DNA from: CADDYT01 sp035294125
GTDB lineage: Bacteria; Chloroflexota; Ktedonobacteria; Ktedonobacterales; Ktedonobacteraceae
DNA: 64,000 bases
Assembly: GCA_035294125.1 (NCBI GenBank)
Contig: DATGLM010000071.1
Coordinates: 62,001-126,000 of the forward strand
Reading direction: 5' to 3'
Below the pieces are notes generated by a model. The model had not been told where the DNA came from, made no database searches, and was given only the letters and a program-made list of their open reading frames with translations. The translations under genes and the position numbers were made by a program. The first letter of the stretch is position 1, and every line of letters starts with the position of its first letter. Below, piece after piece: positions 24,403 through 33,317 of this stretch.

Positions 24403-25977
24403 ATGATATTTGCTAGTCCGCTTACCTGGCTTATATTGCTGCCTGTGCTCGGTGCCATCGCCACGATACTGGCGCCGAGGGCGGCTGCGCGCTGGCTGGC
24501 CTTGCTCTTTACGGCAGCCGCTTTCGCGCTCTCGCTGGCGCTGTTCTTCGGCATCGCCCTCAATGGCTATAACTTTGGCGACCTGTTGCATCCTGCCTAT
24601 TCAATAGACTTGCCCTGGCTCAATTTCGCAGCCGGTCCGGTGCGTTTCAAGATCGACTATTTCCTGGGCATGGATGGTCTGAGCCTGCCGATGGTGATTC
24701 TGAATGCCCTGCTCACCATGCTGGCGGTCATCGGCGGCTGGGAGAAACCGCGTGTCAAGGAATACATGTCCCTCATCCTCCTGTTGGAAGCGGCGGTGAT
24801 GGGCGTCTTCCTCGCGTTTGACCTGCTGCTCTTCTTCCTGTTCTGGGAAGTTGAACTCGCGCCGATGTTCATCCTTATCGGCATCTGGGGCAGTGAAACG
24901 ATGAAGCACGGCATGCCGGGACGTATCTACTCGGCCTGGAAGTTCCTGCTCTACACGTTTTTCGGCAGCGCCTTCATGCTGGTCGGCATCCTGCTGCTCT
25001 ACTTCAGTCTCGGCGGGCAGACGGCGAGCATGCAGTACTTCGCGACGAATTTCCAGCATGGCAATGTGACGTTCCTGGGCATCACGACGAGTTTGCAGTT
25101 GCTCACTTTCCTGCTGATTTATCTGGGCTTTGCCGTCAAGATTCCCATGTTCCCCTTCCATACCTGGCTGCCGGATGCGCACACCGATGCACCAACCGAG
25201 GTGAGCGTAATTCTGGCGGGCGTGCTGCTCAAGATGGGCGCTTACGGGCTGATTCGCGTCTGCCTGACGCTGTTGCCCTCCGGTGTCCAGCAGTTCGCGG
25301 GCTGGCTGGCGGTGCTGGCGGTCATTAATATCCTCTATGGGGCGGGCATCTGCCTGGTACAGACTGACATGAAACGCCTGATCGCGTATTCGAGCGTGAG
25401 CCATATGGGCGTCGTGCTGCTTGGCGTGGCGGCGGCGGCGGCTGGCTTTGGTGGCCTGGCCTTCCGCACGGCTGCGCTGACCGGAGCGACTATCCAGATG
25501 TTCAGCCACGGCATCATCACCGGTATGCTCTTCTTCTGCGTCGGCGTGATCTACGATCACGCGCATACCCGCGAAATAGCAATCTTTGGCGGCGTGGCGA
25601 AGAAGATGCCGCTGCTGGCGACGCTCTTCACCTTTGCCGGTCTGGCCTCGCTCGGTCTGCCGGGGCTTGCCGGGTTCGTCGCGGAATACATGACCTTCAC
25701 TTCCAGCTTCCAGATCTGGACGGGGATTACGGTTGCCTCGGTCTTTACCATGATTCTGACTGCGAGCTACCTGCTCTGGATGCTCAAGCGCGTCTTCTAT
25801 GGTCCCTTCAATACGCGCTGGCAGTGGTTGCCCGACGCTTCCGTACGCGAGTCCATCCCACTCTTTACACTGGCGGCGTTTATTGTCTTCGTGGGCGTCT
25901 ATCCCGCGTATCTGATCAATGTGATTACGCCCAGCCTGGCCGGTATTATGCATACGGTCACGCTGGTGATTCATTAG
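24403..25977 (+). CDS. nuoM: NADH-quinone oxidoreductase subunit M
   Basis: A 524-residue, about 14-helix antiporter-like subunit that pumps protons in the membrane arm. The conserved FLFWEVELAPMFILIGIWG has the essential Glu, and KIPMFPFHTWLPDAHTDAPT contains the central Lys/His region. AYSSVSHMGVVLLG is another family block. Length is as usual. AAGGA lies ahead of the ATG and the gap to nuoL is only 12 bases, consistent with one operon. Confidence 0.95.
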   Translation: MIFASPLTWLILLPVLGAIATILAPRAAARWLALLFTAAAFALSLALFFGIALNGYNFGDLLHPAYSIDLPWLNFAAGPVRFKIDYFLGMDGLSLPMVILNALLTMLAVIGGWEKPRVKEYMSLILLLEAAVMGVFLAFDLLLFFLFWEVELAPMFILIGIWGSETMKHGMPGRIYSAWKFLLYTFFGSAFMLVGILLLYFSLGGQTASMQYFATNFQHGNVTFLGITTSLQLLTFLLIYLGFAVKIPMFPFHTWLPDAHTDAPTEVSVILAGVLLKMGAYGLIRVCLTLLPSGVQQFAGWLAVLAVINILYGAGICLVQTDMKRLIAYSSVSHMGVVLLGVAAAAAGFGGLAFRTAALTGATIQMFSHGIITGMLFFCVGVIYDHAHTREIAIFGGVAKKMPLLATLFTFAGLASLGLPGLAGFVAEYMTFTSSFQIWTGITVASVFTMILTASYLLWMLKRVFYGPFNTRWQWLPDASVRESIPLFTLAAFIVFVGVYPAYLINVITPSLAGIMHTVTLVIH

Positions 25978-25997
25978 AGAGGGGGTGAGGAAGTTTT

Positions 25998-27494
25998 ATG
26001 CCTACCCAAGCATTTCAACCGGGTGATCTCTATCTGCTCTCACCCGAATTGAGCATGGCCCTGCTGGCCCTGCTGGTCATGGTGGTCGATCTCTTTACAC
26101 GGCGGCGTCTCGTGACGGTGACGGTGGCCCTGATCGGCCTCATCATTCCACTAGCCTTCAGTATCTCGCTGGCGCTCTCGCTCGATTTCTCAGTGGCGCA
26201 CCGCGCCTTCTTCGGCATGCTGGTGGTCGATCAATACGCCATCTTCTTCCAGATTCTGTTTGTGATTATCGGCGCGATTATGCTGCTGGCCTCCTACAGC
26301 TATGTCGGGAAGTACGTGCGGGCGGATGGTGAGTTCTACACGCTCATGCTCTTCTCCCTTACCGGCGCGATGCTCATGGCGAGCACAACCGAACTGATCT
26401 CCATCTACATCTCTCTGGAACTGACAAGTATTCCGCTCTACGTGATGGCGGGCCTGATTCGCACCAGCGAGCGTTCCGCCGAGGCGGCTGTCAAGTACGT
26501 GCTGCTCGGCGCCATGTCCTCGGCCATCTTGCTCTACGGCTTTGCTCTGCTGTATGGGCTGACAGGAACCACCGACCTGATGGGTATTGCCACCTCGATT
26601 CGCACTGCTTTCCACAACGGCAACTTTATGGAACTGGTGGCCGTTATCTTCGTGATCGCCGGCTTTGGCTTCAAGATCTCGGCGGTGCCGTTCCACATGT
26701 GGGCGCCCGATATCTACGAGGGCGCGCCCACGCCAGCTACAGCCTTCTTCTCGGTGGCCTCTAAAGCGGCGGGCTTTGCGGCCCTGATTCGTGTCTTCAT
26801 GGACGGTGGCCTGTTCCAGATCAATCTACTCTCGCTGGTTATCATCCTGAATATCGTCGCCATCCTGACTATGACGCTGGGCAATTTTGTGGCCGCGGTA
26901 CAGACCAATGTGAAGCGCATGATGGCCTATTCAAGTATTGCGCAGGCTGGTTACATTCTGGTTGGTTTCACGGCCAGCCTGGCGAGCAAGTCCTCGGCAG
27001 GGGATGCTGCTGTGCTCTTCTTTATCCTCGTCTATGTTATCACCAACCTGGGGGCTTTCTCCGGCATCATCGCTCTGGCGAACGCGACCGGTGGAGAGCG
27101 CGTCGAGGATTTCAGAGGACTGGCAAGGAAAGCGCCCCTGCTCAGCGCGGGTACCGCTCTCTGCCTGCTCTCGCTGGCGGGCATCCCGCCAACGGCGGGC
27201 TTCGTCAGTAAGGTGTTCATCTTCACGGCTGCCTGGGGTGAGGGTCAGACGCTGCTGGTGGTCATCGCGCTGCTCAACAGCATTGTCTCGCTCGTCTACT
27301 ATGGGCGCATCATCAAGGCCATGTACTTCGACGCCCCGCTCAAAGAGGGCCGCATTGCGACGCCCCTCGGCCTGAGCGCCTCTATCTCGTTGACGGCAGC
27401 CGCCTTGATCGTGATCACCTTCGCCTCGCAGGTGCTCCTGGCGATCGCCAGCCCCGCCGCCAACAGTCTGCTGGCATTTTTGATAGGGAGGTAG
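25998..27494 (+). CDS. nuoN: NADH-quinone oxidoreductase subunit N
   Basis: A 498-residue antiporter-like subunit and last gene of the run. It has TTELISIYISLELTSIPLYV with the conserved Glu, then KISAVPFHMWAPDIYEGAPT with Lys and His, and AYSSIAQAGYILVG. The C-terminus is hydrophobic to the end. GGGGGTGAGG precedes the ATG. The stop codon is embedded in a 58-bp perfect palindrome that ends the operon. Subunits A to I, which hold the flavin, Fe-S and quinone-binding parts, are not in the window. Confidence 0.95.
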   Translation: MPTQAFQPGDLYLLSPELSMALLALLVMVVDLFTRRRLVTVTVALIGLIIPLAFSISLALSLDFSVAHRAFFGMLVVDQYAIFFQILFVIIGAIMLLASYSYVGKYVRADGEFYTLMLFSLTGAMLMASTTELISIYISLELTSIPLYVMAGLIRTSERSAEAAVKYVLLGAMSSAILLYGFALLYGLTGTTDLMGIATSIRTAFHNGNFMELVAVIFVIAGFGFKISAVPFHMWAPDIYEGAPTPATAFFSVASKAAGFAALIRVFMDGGLFQINLLSLVIILNIVAILTMTLGNFVAAVQTNVKRMMAYSSIAQAGYILVGFTASLASKSSAGDAAVLFFILVYVITNLGAFSGIIALANATGGERVEDFRGLARKAPLLSAGTALCLLSLAGIPPTAGFVSKVFIFTAAWGEGQTLLVVIALLNSIVSLVYYGRIIKAMYFDAPLKEGRIATPLGLSASISLTAAALIVITFASQVLLAIASPAANSLLAFLIGR

Positions 27495-27550
27495 CACGAT
27501 AATAAAAAAGAGGACGCGCCCGGGCGCGTCCTCTTTTTTATTATCGTGCT
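27493..27550 (+). terminator. 58-bp perfect palindrome, terminator of the nuo operon
   Basis: AGCACGATAATAAAAAAGAG...CTCTTTTTTATTATCGTGCT is perfectly symmetrical around CCCGGG. It overlaps the nuoN stop codon and contains a T6 tract after the GC-rich stem, so it terminates in both directions. Confidence 0.92.
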
Positions 27551-27634
27551 TGTGGGAACCTTTTACCGCTCGCTAACGTCTTTCAGATAGTAATCCTTGT
27601 TTGCAAGTGTTGCTATTTCATCCGGGGAAGAATT

Positions 27635-29602
27635 ATGAAAACATCTGAGGGAAAAAGATATATCCTCTCATTCTTCGCGCTGCTCCTGCTCCTGCTCCTG
27701 CTGCTCTGCCTGCCTGCCTGTGGGACGATTCTGCCTTCAACTACCTCGTCTGCTACGCCGATGCCATCAAACTCCAGCAATATTCCGTCAGGAAAGGGGA
27801 TGAATCCTGAGCCGGGGACGAATGGCAAGCCCGCGCCTCTGCCGAATGGGCATAGTGAATCTATCATCATCTCCAATGGCGTGGCGTATGTCGGGTCTGA
27901 TAATGGCTCGCTCTACGCGCTCGACACGGCTGGCGGGGATGAGCGCTGGAGTTACAAGATTGGCGCCTCTGTCTCGGTCTTTAGTATCAGTAATGACGTG
28001 GTTTATGCTACGGGAAATACAGGGTTGTACGCGCTGAAGGCGGGAAATGGCAAGCTGCTCTGGCGCTACCAGGGCAATAAACTGATTTCTCAGGTCATTG
28101 TCGTCGCTGGAGTCGTCTACACGGCAACAGCTGCCGGTAATAATGCCTCCACCATTGTTGCCCTGCGGGCAGCGGATGGCAGCCAGCTCTGGAATTATAC
28201 GGTCGGCACAATCACGCCACCGCTGATGGGCGTGCTTGCAAGCGTCGTCTATGTCGCCGGGTCCTCGCAGGGGCCGGACGGGTTCTCTACCGGCCCTATC
28301 TATGCCTTACAGGCGAGCGACGGCCATGTGTTATGGCAGACACGACCGGGCGGTAGCAAGGGGCTGGCAAACGGTGGGGTTGTGACAGCAGGTGGCCTGG
28401 TGTATTTCGTCACCTCGCAGGACTATATCTATGCGTTGCGCACGGACACAGGCAACATGGTCTGGCACGCTGTCCAGCCCTCGGAACCGGGGATGCCGAA
28501 CGCTCCTACACCGGTATTGGCCAACGGGCTGCTGTATATTGCCGGCGATCTGGGACTCTTTGTCTATAAAGCTGATGATGGTGCGCTGCTATGGCAATAC
28601 AAAAATCTGGTTCCTGCTGGCCCCGTTGTTGTCCCGCCGCTAGTAGTGAACGGCGTTGTCTACTTTAGCGGTGGAGGGGAGAGAATCGTTGCCCTGCAAG
28701 CCAGCGATGGGAAGGTGATCTGGAGCTACAGCGGGCCGGGAAATGTTTTCAGTCCCCTGACCTTCGAGAATGGCGTGGTTATTAACGATACTGGACCCGT
28801 TTACGCTCTCCGAGCCAGCGATGGGACGCTACTCTGGCAGCAGAACGTCAGTATTTCAGGTGAAGGTTCCGACGCAGCGGGGCCGGAGACGATTGGTGAT
28901 GGCGTGGTGCTGGTTGGTGGCGACAATGGAGTGGTGCAGGCCATCCGTGTCAGCGACGGCAAACTGCTCTGGCATTACGCCATCCAGGAGCTACCGGTGG
29001 AGAGTCCGCCCGTTTACAGCGCATTTATCTTCTTCGCATCGTCCTTGTCCTACCAGCAAGCCCTGGAGATCGTGACCAGTCTTGGTCTGAAAACTTTCGC
29101 CGATTGCCAGTTTGGTTCGTGGGTCACATCCGATAATAAGAATTTTTTTTCCAACGCCCACGAGATGACAGTCCTCGCCACCGTCAGTTCGGCCCCACTC
29201 TGGTTTGAGCGGCTGAAAACCACAGCCGGTATTCAGATGGTGCAGCCCGATGGGCCGCATAGCTGCCCCATGATACCAGCAGCGCCTGCTGGCACGAAAT
29301 ACCTGCCCTCCTCGCAGGCGAACACCTACTTAGGGGTGACATTCATAAGTACAACACGATACGCGACAGCACTCGACGCCATCAACGGTCTTGGCTTCCG
29401 TCTGGCCGCTCCCTGCTATGAGCAGGCGCGAGCGCGAGGCAACAAACCGGGTTGGTCTGCGATGGACCAGTCAAGCGCCTTCAACCAGTCGCACACCCTC
29501 ATCCTGGCTACTACTACCGTAAACGCTGTCACGTGGAAGAGCCAGTTGCAAGCTGTAACGGGGGTGGTGAAAGTGAATGCTCCGTTTAAGGCGACGTGTT
29601 GA
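27635..29602 (+). CDS. PQQ-like beta-propeller lipoprotein with a duplicated C-terminal domain
   Basis: A 655-residue exported lipoprotein: a basic start, a long Leu run and the lipobox LPAC with Cys29. Residues ~65-460 hold many PQQ-type blades (GSLYALDTAGGDERWSYKIG, GKLLWRYQG, GSQLWNYTVG, GHVLWQTRPG, GKVIWSYSGPG, GTLLWQQNVS, GKLLWHYAIQ), as in BamB-like propellers. The last ~180 residues are two related units, each starting near a tyrosine-alanine-leucine helix (SYQQALEIVTSLGLK and RYATALDAINGLGFR) and ending after a Val-rich strand and a Cys. I know no name for this unit. GGGGAAG precedes the ATG. It may be a surface-exposed scaffold. Enzyme activity is not supported. Confidence 0.75.
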   Translation: MKTSEGKRYILSFFALLLLLLLLLCLPACGTILPSTTSSATPMPSNSSNIPSGKGMNPEPGTNGKPAPLPNGHSESIIISNGVAYVGSDNGSLYALDTAGGDERWSYKIGASVSVFSISNDVVYATGNTGLYALKAGNGKLLWRYQGNKLISQVIVVAGVVYTATAAGNNASTIVALRAADGSQLWNYTVGTITPPLMGVLASVVYVAGSSQGPDGFSTGPIYALQASDGHVLWQTRPGGSKGLANGGVVTAGGLVYFVTSQDYIYALRTDTGNMVWHAVQPSEPGMPNAPTPVLANGLLYIAGDLGLFVYKADDGALLWQYKNLVPAGPVVVPPLVVNGVVYFSGGGERIVALQASDGKVIWSYSGPGNVFSPLTFENGVVINDTGPVYALRASDGTLLWQQNVSISGEGSDAAGPETIGDGVVLVGGDNGVVQAIRVSDGKLLWHYAIQELPVESPPVYSAFIFFASSLSYQQALEIVTSLGLKTFADCQFGSWVTSDNKNFFSNAHEMTVLATVSSAPLWFERLKTTAGIQMVQPDGPHSCPMIPAAPAGTKYLPSSQANTYLGVTFISTTRYATALDAINGLGFRLAAPCYEQARARGNKPGWSAMDQSSAFNQSHTLILATTTVNAVTWKSQLQAVTGVVKVNAPFKATC

Positions 29603-29743
29603 TCTGGAACTGTAATGACCTCACGCCGCCCCAGGGTGCTCTGCACTATCAAAACCGATTACTCACCTCTAGCGTGATATTCTTGTTGGATTGGCTTTTC
29701 AAGCCTTATAATCAAGATGGTCTATTTCTTCTGAGAAGAGGAG

Positions 29744-29962
29744 GTGAGTGCAAAGGCAGACCGACATCATCTACATCTTTTGAAAAGAGGGGTTGATGCG
29801 TGGAATGATTGGCGGGCAAAGCATCGGGATGTGCAGCCGCAGTTGAACGGTGCGGACTTACAGAAGGCTCAACTGGCCGGGGTGCAACCCGGCTGGGCCA
29901 ATTTATACGGTATAAATCTGAGTGGAGCCAACCTGAACGATGCTGAATCGGTGCGCTTTTGA
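29744..29962 (+). pseudogene. Short pentapeptide-repeat protein, probably truncated
   Basis: From a GTG with AGGAGG before it come 72 residues: a helical start with LLKRGVDAWNDWRAKH, then DVQPQLNGADLQKAQLAGVQ and LYGINLSGANLNDAES. This is the usual N-terminal helix plus the first A(D/N)LXX pentapeptide turns of Ktedonobacteria and cyanobacterial proteins, which normally continue for 100-300 residues. Here the frame stops after about four coils. I infer a decayed or shortened gene, but a functional mini-protein is not excluded. Confidence 0.5.
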
Positions 29963-29973
29963 CTCGCATCGGT

Positions 29974-30162
29974 ATGGAGTTTGTTCCAGCCGGGCCGTTC
30001 GGAGGCAGTAGCCGTACTATCTTGCCGGGCGTACAAGTTGGGGTTGTGCAATCCAGCATACAGGTGTCCTGGTGGCTGTGGTCCGGCGTATTGTTTCTGA
30101 TGATCGATGTTGCGTTTTTGGCGAGTCGTGTTGTGATTATGCGAAGACAGCTCAGGCAATAG
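29974..30162 (+). CDS. Short ORF with one transmembrane helix
   Basis: About 62 residues from the ATG at 29974 (or a TTG at 29959 overlapping the previous stop). The C-terminal half is a clear helix, VSWWLWSGVLFLMIDVAFLA, followed by a basic end VIMRRQLRQ. No ribosome site is evident at either start. It could be the detached tail of the pentapeptide gene, or chance coding. Low confidence. Confidence 0.3.
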   Translation: MEFVPAGPFGGSSRTILPGVQVGVVQSSIQVSWWLWSGVLFLMIDVAFLASRVVIMRRQLRQ

Positions 30163-30190
30163 CCCACGCCATTAAGAATTTTGCATCGTT

Positions 30191-30220
30191 TTGCACAGAG
30201 GGCATGTTATGTGTTATATT
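30191..30220 (+). promoter_or_regulatory. Promoter of the thiamine-precursor transport operon
   Basis: TTGCAC (30191-30196), 18 bases and TATATT (30215-30220), with TG one base upstream of the -10 (extended type). Transcription should start about 35 bases before the TPP aptamer. Confidence 0.75.
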
Positions 30221-30259
30221 TCATAGTATCTATGTAGCACTTTAACCGTTAATCTTGTT

Positions 30260-30356
<97 letters not shown>

Positions 30357-30389
30357 ACAGCAACATCATGTTGAAGAAGTCTTTATCTC

Positions 30390-30422
30390 AGGGGCGCTGG
30401 CTGTGCTGGCGTCCTTTTTTTG
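30390..30422 (+). terminator. Intrinsic terminator controlled by the TPP riboswitch
   Basis: GGGGCGCTGGC and GCTGGCGTCCT pair over about 11 bp (three or four G-T pairs) with a TGT loop, followed by seven T. It is the off state of the TPP riboswitch. Confidence 0.85.
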
Positions 30423-30465
30423 TTACTCTGGATAGCATCTTTTTCGTGATTTGGAGGTGGCGCGT

Positions 30466-31239
30466 ATGGAAGAGCCGCCGAAGCTGTTTGTGCAGGGCCT
30501 GACGAAGGTGTTCAGGCATGGACAGCAGAGTGTGGAAGCAATTGCCTCGCTCGATTTGACGGTGAATATGGGTGAGTTCGTGACGGTCATCGGGCCGAGC
30601 GGGAGCGGCAAGAGCACGCTTTTTAATATCATCGCGGGCATTGAGCAGCCGACAGCGGGTGTGGTTGCCATTGATGGGAACCCTGACGCGGAGCGAGCGG
30701 GAAAGGTTGGCTATATGCTGCAGCAGCCGTTGCTGCTGCCGTGGCGCCCGGTGGAGGAGAACGTCATGCTGGGGCTGGTTGTGCGGCGTGTGCCGCACAG
30801 GCATGCGCTGGCACAGGCACGCGAACTGCTCAAACGCTTCGGGCTGGCCGAGTTCGCGCAGCACTATCCGGCCACGCTTTCCGGCGGTATGCGCCAGCGT
30901 GTGGCCCTCTTGCGCACCGTCCTCTTCAATCACTCGTTTCTGCTGCTGGACGAGCCGTTCGGGGCGCTGGACGCGCTGACGCGGCTCTCGCTCCAGGTGT
31001 GGCTGCTTGATCTCTGGCAGTCGTTCCATTCCAGCGTCCTCTTCGTCACTCACGATGTGCGCGAGGCTATTTTGTTGTCTGACCGCATCTACGTGCTGAG
31101 CGCGCGCCCGGCTCGCGTGCTGCGCGTGGTGGATGTCGAGCTGCCGAGGCCGCGCAGGCCGGAGCAGTTGGCGCTGGAACAGGCAGTGTCGTTGGAGCAG
31201 GAATTGACCACGCTGCTGTTGAAGGAGCAAAAGCTATGA
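30466..31239 (+). CDS. ABC transporter ATP-binding protein (thiamine-precursor/HMP importer)
   Basis: A 257-residue ATPase with Walker A GPSGSGKST (residues 43-51), a Q-loop in YMLQQPLLLPWRP, signature LSGGMRQRVALLRT, Walker B FLLLDEPFGALDALTR and switch His in FVTHDVREAI. It resembles the ThiZ / SsuB / TauB branch that powers importers of small organic ligands. It is the first gene after the TPP riboswitch, followed by its permease and binding protein, so the transported ligand is probably a thiamine pyrimidine precursor. TTGGAGGTGG precedes the ATG at 30466. The last codons overlap the permease start. Confidence 0.9.
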   Translation: MEEPPKLFVQGLTKVFRHGQQSVEAIASLDLTVNMGEFVTVIGPSGSGKSTLFNIIAGIEQPTAGVVAIDGNPDAERAGKVGYMLQQPLLLPWRPVEENVMLGLVVRRVPHRHALAQARELLKRFGLAEFAQHYPATLSGGMRQRVALLRTVLFNHSFLLLDEPFGALDALTRLSLQVWLLDLWQSFHSSVLFVTHDVREAILLSDRIYVLSARPARVLRVVDVELPRPRRPEQLALEQAVSLEQELTTLLLKEQKL

Positions 31240-32012
31240 CGTTGACACTGCGCCGTCTCGCGGGCTTCGGGCCTGCCTTCGTGCTGGCTGTGGCGCTGCT
31301 GGCCTTCTGGGAAATCTATGTGGAGGCAGGACTGATCAATCCAATCTACCTGCCCGCGCCCACGGCAATTGTGCAGGCGCTGTTCAATAACTGGGATGTG
31401 ATCTCGGTCAATACGATGCAGACGCTGCTGGAAACCGTCATCGGCCTGGTAGCGGCTACCGTGCTGGGACTGGTGCTGGCAATTATGCTCGGTATCTCGC
31501 TCTGGCTGCGCCGGGCGGTCTATCCGCTACTGATTATCTCGCAGACCATTCCGATTATCGCCCTCGCGCCGCTGCTGCTGCTTTGGATGGGCTATGACCT
31601 GGAGCCAAAGGTGCTGGTTGTAGCCCTCTACTGCTTCTTCCCTATAGCCGTAGCCTGTGCCGATGGCCTGAGCGGGGCCGACCCGGAACTGATCAAGCTG
31701 ATGCAGAGCATGAAGGCGACGCGCTGGCAGATTCTCTGGCTCGTGCGCCTGCCCGGTGCCATGCCCTCGTTCTTCTCCGGCCTGCGCATCGCCGCGACCT
31801 ATAGTGTCACGGGCGCTATCTTCGGCGAATACGTGGGGGGAATGCAAGGACTCGGCATCTACATGCAAAGCGTGTTCAATTCTCGTGTCATCGTCCTGTT
31901 GTTTGCCGCTATTGTCGTAACTGCTGTGCTCAGCCTCCTGTTGTTTGGCCTTGTATCACTTATCGAACGCATTGCGTTGCCCTGGTATCACGGTGCGGTT
32001 GCCCGTACCTGA
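31236..32012 (+). CDS. ABC transporter permease (thiamine-precursor importer)
   Basis: A 258-residue protein with six helices and the BPD_transp_1 EAA loop (GLSGADPELIKLMQSMKATR, then WQILWLVRLPGAMPSFFSGL) that docks to the ATPase. It starts in an ATGA overlap with the ATPase gene, showing translational coupling. Related permeases are ThiX, SsuC and TauC. TPP control and the NMT1/THI5-like binding protein downstream favour ThiX, which passes formylaminopyrimidine or HMP-type ligands. Confidence 0.9.
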   Translation: MTLTLRRLAGFGPAFVLAVALLAFWEIYVEAGLINPIYLPAPTAIVQALFNNWDVISVNTMQTLLETVIGLVAATVLGLVLAIMLGISLWLRRAVYPLLIISQTIPIIALAPLLLLWMGYDLEPKVLVVALYCFFPIAVACADGLSGADPELIKLMQSMKATRWQILWLVRLPGAMPSFFSGLRIAATYSVTGAIFGEYVGGMQGLGIYMQSVFNSRVIVLLFAAIVVTAVLSLLLFGLVSLIERIALPWYHGAVART

Positions 32013-32035
32013 CGAACTGGCAAGGAGAAAATAGC

Positions 32036-33091
32036 ATGAATGGACGCACTCGCTTACTGTTAAGCATTGGTATCCCTGTCCTGCTGGTAATTGTTGTTGT
32101 GGCAGGCTATCTCTGGCAGCAGCGCGCCGCTGCCACGACAATGACAGCGGGTACGACGAAGCCTCAGCACCTGACGACGATGACGCTGGCGCTGGACTGG
32201 ACGCCCAACACGAACCATACCGGCATCTATGTTGCTCTGAAAGAGGGCTGGTACGCCGACGAAGGTATTGATCTGAAACTGTTGCCTTATTCGGCCAATA
32301 TCTCGCCGGACGTGCTGGTGAGCAGTGGCAAGGCGGACGTGGGTATCAGTTCCACGGAGGGCATTGTCTCCGACGCGGCTGTTGGTCAGCCGGTGGTTTC
32401 CATCGCCGCCATCATCCAGCACAACACATCCGCGCTGGTTTCGCTGGCAAGCTCCGGCCTGAACCGGCCCCGTGACTTCGACGGCATGATCTATGGCGCG
32501 TTTGGCGCACCTTATGAGAACGCCGTGGTGAGCGAGATCATCAAGCATGATGGTGGCAAGGGTGTCTTTAAGAGCGTGACGCTGAGCGTGGATACGATGC
32601 AGGCGCTGGAAACGCACCGCATCGATTTTGCCTGGGTCTTCGAGGGCTGGGAGGTAATTCAGGCGCAGCGTGACGGCTTCAAAGTCAACGTTTTTCCGAT
32701 CATCAACTACGGCATTCCCGATTATTACACACCGAACATCATCACCAGTCCCAACGAGATCAAGCAGAAACCTGACCTGTTGCGCAAGTTTATGGCAGCG
32801 ACGACTCGCGGCTATGAGTACGCGCAGACGCACCCACAGCAGGCCGCGCAGATGCTGATAGACGAGACTCCTAAAGGCACCTTCCCCGATCCGGGACTGG
32901 TCTTTGCCAGCCAGAACTTCCTCAGTCCGCGCTACGCCGACCCCGGTCGCCAGTGGGGCTTGCAGGACGCCGCCGCCTGGCATAACTACCCGCAGTTCAT
33001 CATGAACGCCAACGGCGTGCTCGACGCCTCCGGCAAACCGGTTCACCATATGAACTTCGACGCGCTTTATACCAATCAATTCTTGCCGTGA
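32036..33091 (+). CDS. NMT1/THI5-like substrate-binding protein (thiamine precursor)
   Basis: A 351-residue protein anchored by an N-terminal helix (about 7-27, LLSIGIPVLLVIVVVAGYLW) with no lipobox. The body is the periplasmic-binding fold of the ThiY/THI5 family: TLALDWTPNTNHTGIYVALK at the start, then SSGKADVGISSTEG and DFAWVFEGWEVI. In ThiY of Bacillus this fold binds formylaminopyrimidine. AAGGAGAAA precedes the ATG, 23 bases after the permease. Exact ligand is inferred from the riboswitch and family. Confidence 0.88.
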   Translation: MNGRTRLLLSIGIPVLLVIVVVAGYLWQQRAAATTMTAGTTKPQHLTTMTLALDWTPNTNHTGIYVALKEGWYADEGIDLKLLPYSANISPDVLVSSGKADVGISSTEGIVSDAAVGQPVVSIAAIIQHNTSALVSLASSGLNRPRDFDGMIYGAFGAPYENAVVSEIIKHDGGKGVFKSVTLSVDTMQALETHRIDFAWVFEGWEVIQAQRDGFKVNVFPIINYGIPDYYTPNIITSPNEIKQKPDLLRKFMAATTRGYEYAQTHPQQAAQMLIDETPKGTFPDPGLVFASQNFLSPRYADPGRQWGLQDAAAWHNYPQFIMNANGVLDASGKPVHHMNFDALYTNQFLP

Positions 33092-33317
33092 TGGCGATAC
33101 CTTCCTGACCCGCAATGGGGCCGAAATCCCGGAGGAGCGAGCAGAAGGCGTCGCTCCTCTGGAGGTTCCTCTCACAGACGAATATCCTGCGACCAGGCCG
33201 TAAAGAGGAAAGAGCATCGAATGTGGTACTATAGAAAGACGATATCATCATTGTCGTAGGCTGGGAGGGGCGGAGCGTGCTTCCGTCCTTGCCCCTACTG
33301 GAACGGAGAAGTATATC

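Noticed and set aside
24601..25974. 457-codon minus-strand frame across nuoM
   Set aside because: It mirrors a well-supported membrane subunit and its translation is rich in Arg, Gln and His with no domain. It is a shadow of the NuoM codon pattern.
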